From Hemileia vastatrix (Eukaryota > Basidiomycota > Pucciniomycetes > Pucciniales > Zaghouaniaceae), in contig JASXTE010000015.1 of NCBI GenBank assembly GCA_030280995.1, positions 22,216,501 through 22,280,500 on the forward strand: a DNA stretch of 64,000 nt. The letters run 5' to 3'. The notes below the pieces were generated by a model, which saw only the letters and a program-made list of their open reading frames with translations, was not told the origin of the DNA and ran no database searches. A program made the translations under genes and the position numbers. Shown piece by piece: positions 55,385 through 64,000 of this stretch; within the stretch, counting starts at the first letter, position 1, and every line of letters starts with the position of its first letter.

Positions 55385-56090
55385 TTAGAAAGTAGGTAAC
55401 CCCTCTTTAACTCTCATAAAAGTCCCCTTTCCCCCCCTTTATTTCTCTGAAATCCCCTATAAAATCCCTCCCTCCTTGCCTCAAAACCCCCTCCTTTCCT
55501 GCCTCAAAATCCCGCTGAAACCCCCTCCTTAATTGCCTCAAAATTCCCCAAACTCCCCCCCTTCCACTCCCTTTAGTCACCTCTACCCCCCCCTTCTTCT
55601 TAACGAACAATCACTAACAATCGTTCGTTAAGTAAATGAATCACTAACAATCGTTCGTTAAGTAAATGAATTGCTAATGATTTGTTAAGTAAACGAATCG
55701 CTAATGATTTGTTTACTTAACAAACGATCGTTAGCAATTGTTTTTTAAGAAGGGGGGGGGGGTAGAGGTGGCTAAAGGGGAGTGGAAGGGGGGGAAGGGG
55801 GGTTTTGAGATGGGTAAAGAGAGGAGAAGGGGGGAGAGTTGAGGCTCCTAAAGAGAGGGGAAGGGGGGTGATGAGGCGCCTAAAGAGAGGGGAAGGGGGG
55901 TCATGAGGCACCTAAAGAGGGGGAAAGGGGGATTTGGGACAGGAAAGGAGGGTGAAATAAGGGGGTCTTGAGGAAGGTAAAGAGAGGGGAGAAGGAATGA
56001 CTTGAGGCAGGTAAAGAGAGAGGAAAAGGGGTGAAATGAGGCAGCTAAAGAGGGTGAATGAGAGAAAAAAAAAGAAAAAAAAGAGAAAAA
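55385..56090. repeat. Imperfect palindrome with pyrimidine-rich and purine-rich arms (C)
   Basis: Left arm about 55390-55600 (CCCCTCCTT...TGCCTCAAAA units), right arm about 55745-56090 (GAGGCGCCTAAAGAGAGGGGAAGGGGGG units, 38 bp). The 150-bp centre has two direct copies of a 30-bp unit (AATCACTAACAATCGTTCG...), then TTGCTAATGATTTG-type variants, and closes as TTGTTTACTTAACAAACGATCGTTAG, the inverse of the first units. The purine arm is almost pure G/A for 300 bp. Confidence 0.75.
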
Positions 56091-56228
56091 AAAAAGTTAG
56101 TCTAACCTTGAAAATAAAAAAAAAGGACTTACAAAAAAAAACCAAAAAAAAAACCAAAAAACAAAAAAAAGCAAAATAAAAAAAATCATGATTAGCAAAT
56201 AAAAAACCAGAAAAAGGAAAAAAAAGAC

Positions 56229-56500
56229 TTACCTGAGATGAGTTGAGAAAATAAAAGTAACGAAAATATTTGAGTGATATTTGAGGAGAGGATGAAAAGG
56301 ATATGAGTGATGAATGAAAAAAAAATCACTGACAAAATATGTGATTTCATGTTGAGCTGGTGAAAGAAAACCAATGAGCCATCCAAAAAAAAGATCTTCA
56401 CCATAAATTTCAAGAAAAAAAAATGAATATGCAACAAACCAAAATACCAAACCAAGTGAATGAAGTACACAAAGAGGACATTTGGAGAGTAAAAAAAATA
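56229..56500 (-). other. Conserved donor region between transposase and palindrome (C)
   Basis: CTTACCTG at 56229-56236 gives CAGGTAAG on the minus strand, a strong splice donor. It is conserved in A (7194) and B (43802). The 270 bp upstream on the minus strand are conserved as DNA but not as protein. An untranslated first exon of the TET-like gene is possible (inference). Confidence 0.45.
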
Positions 56501-56502
56501 AT

Positions 56503-57765
56503 TTAAAAGGGTGGTGAAGAGAAATGTTGGAGAGTAATAGGCATAATGACAGAGCGTATGCTGGTTGAATGAATGTTTTGTGATTCAAGGGAGGGGAGAG
56601 CCGGTGCTGGTTCAGGATCCTCTTCTTCATAAAGATCATTCCACTCATCCTTTAAATCAGCTAGGATATTGTGGAGTATAATGCAAGTCATGATCCAATG
56701 ATTTTCAGTTTTGATCTCCAATTTTTTTTGGAATTGGATTCTGAGCTCCCGAAGACTAGAAAATCATCCCTTTAAAATACCTATAGCATGTTCAATTTGT
56801 ACTCTTGATTGGGAAAGGTGATAATTAAATTTAGTTTTGGGGTCATTTTCTAAGGTTGCACCACGGAAAGCAAGTATAATGTACTTCCCACTTGCATATG
56901 CTGAGTCTGCAAGGAGGTACTGAGATTCGTCAAAGTATGAGTCAGGGGTTCAAGAAATCCTCATTCTTTGGAAGATGGAAGAGTCATGACATGAGCCAGG
57001 GCAGCCACTATGAAAAGCAATAAATTTTTTATTGACATCACATACAAGTTGAACGGCAATAGAGTATCTAGAAAGAAGATAGAAAGTTAGTTTATAAAGG
57101 ATGAGAAATTGGAGAAGATTTTGAAGAAACCTTTTTTTGCGATCAAAATAATGGTTGCCATCATGAGCAGGCTTTTGACTCAAAGGTATAGTTGTGCCAT
57201 CAACAAATTCTACACAGCCAGGGAAACCTTCAGCTTGCATTACTTGAGAGGATTCAAGTCGCTGTTCTGGAGTTGGCCAAGCAAGTGTTTGAGACTTGAG
57301 GGAAAGGATAGCAATCATACAGCGCCTGGTGTATAATATCACAGTACCATATCCTATGTTAAAGAGATTATCCAAACGTCTTACAGCAGCACCGTTTCCA
57401 TTTGAGCCAAAGCGACATAGTGCAACAGCAAGTTGGATGGCAGGATAACGCTGTTTGTTATGGGAATTGTTATGAAAGATAGGATGATTGGAGATGAGTT
57501 GATAAAGTTTGAAGAAAGAATTGGGAGAAGTTCTAAAAAGTTGGGTGAAGTTTAAATGAGGAATGTTGAGAATGGAGGCCAGATCATATTGGGGATCATG
57601 ATAAAGATTTGGCCCCCTGGTGATGATGTAACACTTTTTGGAAAGAAAACACATATAAGCTAAAGAATCTTCCAAATCAGAGTCAGATTTATAGTAAAAA
57701 ACTAAAATAAAAGTAATAGCATTCATTGTTGAGTGAAGTAGCTTCCTAGTAGAGAGGTGTTTCAT
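56503..57765 (-). pseudogene. Harbinger-type DDE transposase of transposon C, two nonsense codons
   Basis: Two exons, 57131-57765 and 56503-57067 (63-bp intron), sum to 1200 nt (399 residues). I start at ATG 57765 (MKHLSTRKLLHS). N-terminal blocks: YKSDSDLEDS, FLSKKCYIITRGPNL, HLNFTQLFRTSPNSFFKL, then LAVALCRFGSNGNGAAVRRL, a helix-turn-helix-like region. DDE_Tnp_4-type catalytic motifs: Asp in GCVEFVDGTTIPL, Asp in LLADSAYASGKY, Glu in SRVQIEHAIGILKG. PGSCHDSSIF is also typical of Harbinger. Two TGA codons interrupt exon 2, one after QRMRIS and one after GILKG where Arg is usual (GxFSSLREL). Otherwise it is complete to an acidic tail (DLYEEEDPEPAPALPSL). It would cut the element out and reinsert it, with the Myb-like partner. 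Confidence 0.85.
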
Positions 57766-58145
57766 TGTTGCCAGTGGAAGGGTTAAGTGATGAGGGAAGT
57801 TGGAATTCACTGCCAAATGTGCAGTTGGGGTGTGTAGATAGAAAAAAAACTTAAGTGTTCGCCACCAAAATTAAGTAGCATAGAGTGAGGAAAGAATTAA
57901 GGATGGCATCAGCAATTATGAGTCATGTGACTTTCTTGCAAATCCATCATGGATGAGATGAGTTTTGGATCAGGAATTAGGAATGAAAATTGGGGTATAA
58001 GAGGCGGGATAATGCATTATTGTGGATTCCTTATCCACTAGCCCCGGGGCTAGTGGTCAAGAGTCTTCCGCAATTAATATGGTCTGATTCCAGAAAAAAA
58101 AATTCCTGATCCCTAATTGCGGATCCTCGAACATTGATAACCCCT

Positions 58146-58273
58146 AATTATTAGCAAAAATAATTGTGGAAGATAATTGGGGTATAAGGATTTTTATCTG
58201 CAATTAATTTAATTGTGGATCGGTCAACATTGATACCCCTTATTTAGTGTAGCTATCAGCTCTTATACATTGT
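58146..58273. repeat. 128-bp direct repeat flanking element C (right copy)
   Basis: Copy of 50833-50960: MITE end followed by the 30-bp spacer (here ATTTAGTGTAGCTATCAGCTCTTATACATT). It starts at the first base after the terminus of C. Confidence 0.8.
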
Positions 58274-58279
58274 GATACT

Positions 58280-58699
58280 CCCCTTTGAAAAACTACCTCC
58301 AACAGTTCAAAGCATCTGACTCTCCCCTCTGTCCACTCTGTAGCCTCAATGCAAAGGACAAGCCTGAGAATGTGTTACTGGTTTGCCCTGCTCATCAGGA
58401 GGCTTTCCTTCTCTTGAGTAGAGCTGCTGCCAAACACAAAATAACCTTCTCCACTCCCTCGCTCCTTAATCCCTCCCCTATTATCTCCCATGTTGCTTCC
58501 TTTTTACTTCTCACCAAAAGATTCCCAAATTATTTATATCTCTCTACCTAGAATATTAGTTGTTCCTGAACATTGCCCTCACCCTTGCTCTCCATTAGTT
58601 CCTAGCCATCCATGTAATTAGACTATAGCCTCTGCTCCCTTTTTCCTTCATTCCTCTTTGCCGGGTGAGACTTTATGAAATAAAAAAAATAAATAAAAA
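58280..58699 (+). mobile_element. 5'-truncated LINE (non-LTR retrotransposon) 3' end
   Basis: A perfect 15-bp duplication ATACATTGTGATACT flanks it (58265-58279 and 58700-58714), and it ends in an A-rich tail (AAATAAAAAAAATAAATAAAAAA). The plus-strand frame (about 58282-58551) reads CPLCSLNAKDKPENVLLVCPAHQEAF, the Cys/His motif found at the C-terminus of LINE ORF2 proteins, then an 85-residue tail and a stop. Only the last 0.42 kb was copied, the usual result of incomplete target-primed reverse transcription. Confidence 0.88.
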
Positions 58700-58846
58700 A
58701 TACATTGTGATACTGCAGCATAGTTGAAACCTAACACCCGCCCCTTTGGCAAGACGCCAAAACATATATATTTTGGTAGAGATAAATAAAATTTAAATAT
58801 AAAGGGGGGGTAAAAAATAGAAAAAAATATAATGGTGGAAAGAAAT

Positions 58847-59160
58847 TGTCAGCCAGGCTATGCTAAGAGTCCAGTAAATATTATGTTAAATTACTTAAAC
58901 ATAAATAAGAGACAAAATTTATTTAAATTATATATACAAATTAAATATCATATTAAATAAATTTATATAACAATATTTCTATTATAATTAAAATAAATAT
59001 TATATTAATTTTATCATTATTTATATATACATTTAAATAATCATAATAAATACATTCTATTCTATAAAAAATTGGTACATATTTTATGAGTTTAATGTTT
59101 ATAAATTAATAATAAATTAATTACAAATTTATATTATAAATTTACCTTATAAGGGAATCT
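58847..59160 (+). mobile_element. LTR fragment of the Gypsy-2 superfamily
   Basis: Starts TGTCAGCCAGGCTATGCTAAGAGTCCAGTAAATATT, matching the sense-strand start of the Gypsy-2 LTR. It continues with ATTCTATAAAAAATTGGTACATATTTT, matching that LTR near 25395-25430 in reverse. The right boundary is not clear and may extend further. Confidence 0.55.
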
Positions 59161-60162
59161 ACCATTGTGTCAGTAACACCCCACTCCATGCATACTTAAC
59201 TATTACTTTGATGCATATTCCGGCACCATGTCATTTACACCTCACATTAGCTATTCATTTTGGTAAATGTTGGGTACAAGTAAGTATATATACTTACAGA
59301 TACTTACTTTGCGTCATTAACTCACACTTCTCCCTGCCAATTTTTTTCATTTTGAAATGCTCATCAAGATACTTAATCACAAACTTGATTCCGCCGCTGT
59401 TTCACACATTATCTTTGCAATTCACTCTATACACTACTCATCACCAAATTTTATTGATTTTCATTATTTAACACAACTGGCTGCACACTCCAAGCCTCAA
59501 TCACTAAAATATGCCAAGCAACCACTAGAAAATGTGCTCTCTAAACACACATAAAAATAATATACTCTTATTCTTTTGTACCAGGTTATTCATTGAGAGC
59601 ATTGAATGGCATGCATAAAAAATTAGCAGTGAAGGTTTACCTAATGACTGCCAAAGTCCCAGGGTTGAATATTAACTAAATGTGGTGATTAGTCAAAGAT
59701 ATTGCATAGGGTGGTTGAATATTGAAATTCATTATGAAATGACCAAGTAAAATGCAATTATACACTAATTTTTTCCTGACAAAGAGGTTGATTCTCTAAT
59801 GTAATTAATTAATTAATTAAATATATATATTAAACCATAAAAACTATAGCTCACAACCAATAACTATTAGTACTATTTTAATCACAATTGGTTCAATAAA
59901 TAAATTAAACAAGTAAACACTTTATTTAAATATAAATGTTTTATTTTAATAACTTAGTGATTCAATTAAAATAGTTACTTGTTTAATCTCAATAACTATT
60001 ACACTAGTATAATTAGTTTAACTTACTTAATAGAAATTGTTTTACACTATATTAATTCCCTATCTTGTGCCATGTATCTTCATCACAATTCTCTGGTTGA
60101 CTATTACCTTCCAGATATGCTTTCAACCAATCTTCTTACTCAGTTGACTCCTCAATTAAATC
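59161..60162. other. AT-rich region without recognisable gene
   Basis: Short open frames only. A perfect 18-bp palindrome GTAAGTATATATACTTAC lies at about 59280-59297. Parts may be further decayed LTR sequence, but I cannot align them securely. Confidence 0.4.
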
Positions 60163-61154
60163 TGTCAGCCAGGCTACTAGACTTACCCAGTAAAATATTA
60201 ATTATTTACTGGGATGAAGCCATGTCATTAATTCTTAATTTATTAATTATATTATATTTACTTTATAATTTACTTGTAATGAATTAACTAATTAAAACTA
60301 GTAAATTAAGTACATATTTAAAATTAAATGTCCCTCATAGTTTTATTCCCTAACACTGTCCTCATGACAGGTTAGAAGTGAGATAAAATTACATTGATAC
60401 AAAATTTTAAGAAGAATTTAAATTATTTCATTTAAAAGGTTAAAATTATATTAATACTAAAATTTTTTAATTCAAATTTTTTTATTTATAGTGAAATTTT
60501 AGAATAAATCAAATGATTGATATATATAGTAAATACAGTCTAATCACACATTCTTTATACAATTCTTTTATTATTTGCAATATATTATATTGGAAATTCC
60601 CCTCTCACATCCCTTTATGTAGATTTCTTAACTCTGTGCTTTCTCTTCTTTTCTGCCTATATAAGGCCTTCCATTTTTGCTGTTTTTCCTCATTCATTAT
60701 TACTCACATTTTTTTACTATATAATACAACAAAAATTCTATTACTACTATAACTGATTTGTTATTTACACTTTGCATACTTTAAGTCCTTATAAGTAATA
60801 ATAAAATATTCACTTACCTTTTATTTGAGTAATAAATCATAAAGATAAAATCTACATACCTTTACTTTGAAATACTTGAGTTTAATTTTTCTGTTTTTCA
60901 TTCATTCCATTCTTTACACACATTAAAATTTTATATACACATCAAAACCCATTAATACTATTACCTATTTCTTAGTATTTAAAAATTAATATTTTAGGCT
61001 ATAAAATGATAATAATAATTTAAATCTTACCTTTTAATTGAGTAAAATATAATAAATTTAAATATGTACACCAATATTGAAATCTTGAGCTTCCCTACCC
61101 TTCATTGCCATTGGACCACTGGAAATACCTTCTATAAATCAAGGGCCCCCCAAC
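60163..61154 (+). mobile_element. LTR (family A), second copy
   Basis: Begins TGTCAGCCAGGCTACTAGACTTACCCAG like the copy at 7324 and shares its GCCTATATAAGGCC promoter (60655-60668). The right end is uncertain. CAACA at 61154 would fit an LTR end followed by a primer-site-like GGTATCAACTTC, while AAATC at 60158-60162 and 61136-61140 could be a target duplication placing the end at 61135. Confidence 0.5.
60655..60668 (+). promoter_or_regulatory. LTR promoter TATA element
   Basis: GCCTATATAAGGCC, identical to 8882-8895 in the sister LTR although the surrounding sequence has diverged, which suggests that it is functional. Confidence 0.55.
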
Positions 61155-61452
61155 AGGTATCAACTTCAGAGACTCACTTTTAATAACTTTTCACTAAAAT
61201 AAAAACTTCATAAAAACATAAAATTCAATCATTTAGATGATTTTTTTAGTACAACTTTGCTGTTGTATTTATTCACCTAATCTTTAAGAACACCAATTCT
61301 ACATCTTTAAAATGTTACTTTCAACTGTTCAACTGGTAATTTTATATCAAGTAGGACTTTTAGCTTAGTTAATTGAGATCTCTTACTTACTTAAAGGGAT
61401 AGGGTTATTAGGTTTATCCAACTCCCTTGGATTCTTCTTACAGCAAGGCAAC

Positions 61453-63332
61453 TGTAAGAGTCTTTCATTCAGCCTGAGTTCAAGTTAAGAGAAGTGAAGA
61501 TCTTGATTAGTCAGTTTTATAGAATATTTTAATGGTCACTTATGAATAATGTAGCACAAATCCAATAAGTATTAAAATATAATTCAATATAAGGGTCTCA
61601 GTAATTTTTATCCCACTAATTATAAATGGGTTAAAATCTTATATTTGGTTGAAAAATAGATATAATAATACAAAAAATTTTCAAAGAATTTAAAAGCAAT
61701 AATGAAATTTATTTTAATTGTAATGGTTACATGACTTAATTTTAATGATAAAGAATGAAGAATATAAGACCAAAAACCCCCCTCCATTTATACCCAATAA
61801 TTTTCCAATGTGTTCCCATAATTCACCAATCCTATACATGACCAATAAAGCCTCATTCTAGCTAATAAACCTGACCATCAACATAAGGAGTCACAAATAA
61901 CACAATTAGAATGATATCACTTACAAAAATCCTTGAGTAATTAGGATAATCCATAAAAATAAAAGAATAAGCAAAAAAGAGAGTAGATACATGTAATATC
62001 TTAAAATAAAAGACTAAAAAAAGAAACAATAACACAAAATATAACACAATATTAAGGGGGATTAAAAGAAGGAAAGAAGGGAATAATTATTCCAAAATAA
62101 TATATGAAATCCCCATCCATTTATGACCAATATTGACTGAGAAACCACTGAGAAACCCACAAAAGGACATGAAATGTGGGGTAACTGAATGCAGTCCCTT
62201 GGCAGATGCTTTAACAGTTGAATACTTGACTAAATAGGTAAATTTAAGTGTGGTAATGAATTAAAGGCACTAATATTGAGGTTGTTAATGAAATTAGTGC
62301 ATATAATGAGGTCAATGCACTTATAATTAAATTAGGGCACTGTATAAGTGCCTGTCACTTATTCTAGAATTTTTCCCCATAGTGGGTGTAAAATATGAGG
62401 TAATTATAGTGTGAAAATTTTAACATTGAAAAAATGAAGCTATTCACATGGGAAAAATGCAGGCAGTGTGTGGCCAGTACACAGAAGCCATTTCTGGCAT
62501 GAAAAAACACCAAATTTGAGAAGCATTATTTTTATGCATTTGATTAGCCAAATCAATAGTTCTAATTAAGAAAAATTGATCTTTCAAGGTGCATTTTTAA
62601 TATGATTAGATATAAAGAGCATACACAGGGGGAAAAATGATGAACTAGATGTCTAGTTCAGTTTTGTGACCCTATTCCATTCCTAGGTGCGTTTTTGTGA
62701 CAAACCATTGAATTTCACTTTTTGAGCCCACCTTATTTTTTGCCTTTGTAGGAGGATTAAGGTGGTCTGGTATGGGTATGCTTGTAAGAGAAGGGAACAG
62801 GAGGTGCAAATAGAATTTGTGGATGAATCCATGAAGATGAGAGGACATGAGCCAAGGAGATGCCAATGTCAGAAAAGCAAAAAAAAAATAAGGCGGAGTC
62901 AAACAGGGTCACTCCACAAATCAGACTTAGAGCCATACCCTGAAACCAAAAACTGAACTAGAAATCTAGTTTAGGGATTTCTCCCCCTGTGATAAAATAC
63001 ACTTTTAAGTGATTTAAACCCCTTTTCTTGTTTTTTATATAAAACAATAAAAACAGCAGCTTTAAATCTACTTAAAGATTATGCAGCCTTATTTTTAAGG
63101 CTCTTTAGATTACCTTCATTTATTTCAACTTGATATTAAGTACATAATACTTATAAAAGGTGGATATATGCATGTATACAAGGTATTATGATGGAATATA
63201 TTTTGTTTAATCATTAATTTCACTGATGTATAAAACTTGTGTACCTTTATTTATTGTTCCCATGTTTACCACATGTGTTTAACCTAAATTATAAGAAATT
63301 TTCTTTCAGTCCTAGGAATATCCAGGCTGACA
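61453..63332 (-). mobile_element. 3' LTR (family B) of a gypsy element that leaves the window
   Basis: Plus-strand start TGTAAGAG, end CCAGGCTGACA, 1880 bp including a 368-bp MITE. It is homologous to the solo LTR at 9831-13687. To its right is an A/C-rich run that on the minus strand gives a polypurine-like GGGTGGGCCAG next to the LTR, followed by the end of a gypsy pol gene, so it is the 3' LTR of a minus-strand element. A TATA-like GGGTATAAATGGAGG lies at about 61782-61796 (minus strand). Confidence 0.75.
62624..62991. mobile_element. 368-bp MITE with CACAGGGGG ends
   Basis: Left CACAGGGGGAAAAATGATGAACTAGATGTCTAGTTCAG and right CTGAACTAGAAATCTAGTTTAGGGATTTCTCCCCCTGTG are inverted repeats, with ATA on both sides (62621-62623, 62992-62994). 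It is absent from the sister LTR at the matching place (about 13340). CAC ends with a 3-bp duplication recall CACTA-type elements, but the class is not certain. Confidence 0.75.
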
Positions 63333-63399
63333 CTGGCCCACCCAAAAAAAACAATAAAAAATGATAAATTATACATTTTTTTAATTTTTAATTTTTAGG

Positions 63400-64000
63400 C
63401 ATTCAGAAAAATCTGTAGCATAAAAGAGTAATTCTTTAAATAAATAAAACATAATAAAGTTATGAGTACTAGTTCTAACCCCTCAGCTAGTAGAAAAAAA
63501 TCTTATTTCTGTTTAAATTTTTTAGAAAGGGAGGATAGATTTGAAATTTCTTTTTCAGGTATCCACTAATCAAATTCATTTGATTTTACCCTATATTTTT
63601 ATAAATACTCAGCTCCTTTCTCTTTATTAAGAGTTCTTTTCTTGAGTATTTATTCAATCTCTTATTTTTCCACAAGTTCTTCAGGTTACTTTTTAGGCCT
63701 TCCTCTTCTTTTTGGAAACAAGTCAGGATCATTTGTATGGTAAGGTTTTAATAATGAGATAGGGAAACTGGATGTTTTTTATCATATGGGGCATATAATA
63801 TGACTTCAAAGCATTATTACCAACCATTTTTTTGACTAAAAAAGGTACTTCAAAAGGATCTTTTAATTTAAAATTACCTTGTAAGTTAAAATGTAGTGTT
63901 GAAATCAGGACTACATCTCCTTTTTTAAATTCAAATTCTTTATGAGATTTATCCCACATTTTATTTTCATGATCAAATGATTTTTAAATGCATTCCTCTG
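63400..64000 (-). pseudogene. Gypsy Gag-Pol C-terminus, continues beyond the window
   Basis: The minus-strand sequence is homologous to the end of the Gypsy-2 polyprotein: MWDKSHKEFEFKKGDVVLIS, LHFNLQGNFKLKDPF, VKKMVGNNA, then in other frames the KRRGRPKK-like basic patch and a chromodomain end (GYPEKEISNLS-like). Frameshifts near 63800 and stops in the tail show that this copy is decayed. The rest of the gene lies to the right of position 64000. Confidence 0.8.

Larger units (their letters stand above)
50961..58145. mobile_element. Harbinger-like transposon C with Myb, TET-like and transposase genes
   Basis: 7185 bp. The left end AGGGGGTATCAATGTTGACCGATCCGCAATTG and the right end CAATTGCGGATCCTCGAACATTGATAACCCCT (approximate) are inverted over about 30 bp. 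Contents in order: Myb/SANT-like gene (+), minisatellite, TET-like oxygenase (-), AT-rich DNA, pyrimidine/purine palindrome, conserved donor region, DDE transposase (-). Flanks are ATT on the left and AAT on the right, so there is no simple 3-bp duplication; a 128-bp direct repeat abuts both ends instead. All three genes have few lesions, making this the reference copy for the family in this window. Confidence 0.85.

Noticed and set aside
62672..62956. Open frames on both strands around 62.8 kb
   Set aside because: They lie entirely inside a 368-bp MITE.
60163..63332. A single 3.2-kb LTR with TGTCAGCC...GGCTGACA ends
   Set aside because: The GTTTC-flanked solo copy at 9831-13687 shows that the right-hand LTR starts at 61453; the 60163 start belongs to a separate plus-oriented LTR.
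1..64000. CRISPR arrays, bacterial operons, riboswitches
   Set aside because: None seen; the window is eukaryotic nuclear DNA with introns and TATA promoters.

Overview
The window is AT-rich eukaryotic nuclear DNA, most likely from a basidiomycete fungus and probably a rust fungus (Pucciniales). That placement is an inference. It rests on short GT-AG introns of roughly 50 to 250 bp, chromodomain Ty3/gypsy elements of the kind common in rusts, and transposon-borne TET-like 2OG-Fe(II) oxygenases of a type I associate with rusts. Only two host genes are present, both on the minus strand. One is a mitochondrial pyrimidine-nucleotide carrier (RIM2-type, five exons, 14781-16569). The other is the linker nucleoporin NIC96/NUP93 (nine exons, 44567-48336). 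In both models all exons join in frame. Nearly everything else is transposable elements, many of them nested.

Layout. 1-2065: non-coding AT-rich DNA. 2066-9567: decayed PIF/Harbinger-like DNA transposon A, with an LTR inserted in it. 9571-14061: solo LTRs, one nested in another, the inner one carrying a 1.1-kb purine microsatellite. 14781-16569: RIM2. 17341-44280: Harbinger-like transposon B, split by a nested stack. Gypsy-1 (20335-43796, 5-bp duplication GTGAC) sits inside B. Gypsy-2 (24494-33677, duplication GTTAG) sits inside the Gypsy-1 integrase and has an intact 2055-residue Gag-Pol. Gypsy-3 (35079-43548) sits inside the 3' LTR of Gypsy-1. 44567-48336: NIC96. 48839-50415: a dead Tc1/mariner element. 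50481-50930 and 50961-58145: a Harbinger MITE and the best-preserved Harbinger-like element, C, head to head. 58280-58699: a 5'-truncated LINE. 58847-64000: LTR fragments, a MITE, and the 3' end of another gypsy element that runs off the window.

Two systems stand out. First, the Harbinger-like elements carry a recurring cassette: a Myb/SANT-like DNA-binding protein (+), a TET/JBP-like dioxygenase (-) and a DDE transposase (-). C has all three genes, A has the first two, and B has the last two. TET/JBP genes are known as passengers of KDZ transposons in basidiomycetes; I do not know of a description on a Harbinger-type element. Second, Gypsy-3 has an antisense, spliced, still-open accessory gene between pol and the 3' LTR. 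Its product has a perfectly spaced Zn2Cys6 cluster, and the gene has its own TATA box.

Many dead copies are broken by TGA codons where Arg or Trp is expected. This fits C-to-T decay at methylated or RIP-like targets and makes a transposon-borne TET-like enzyme a plausible anti-silencing factor (inference).
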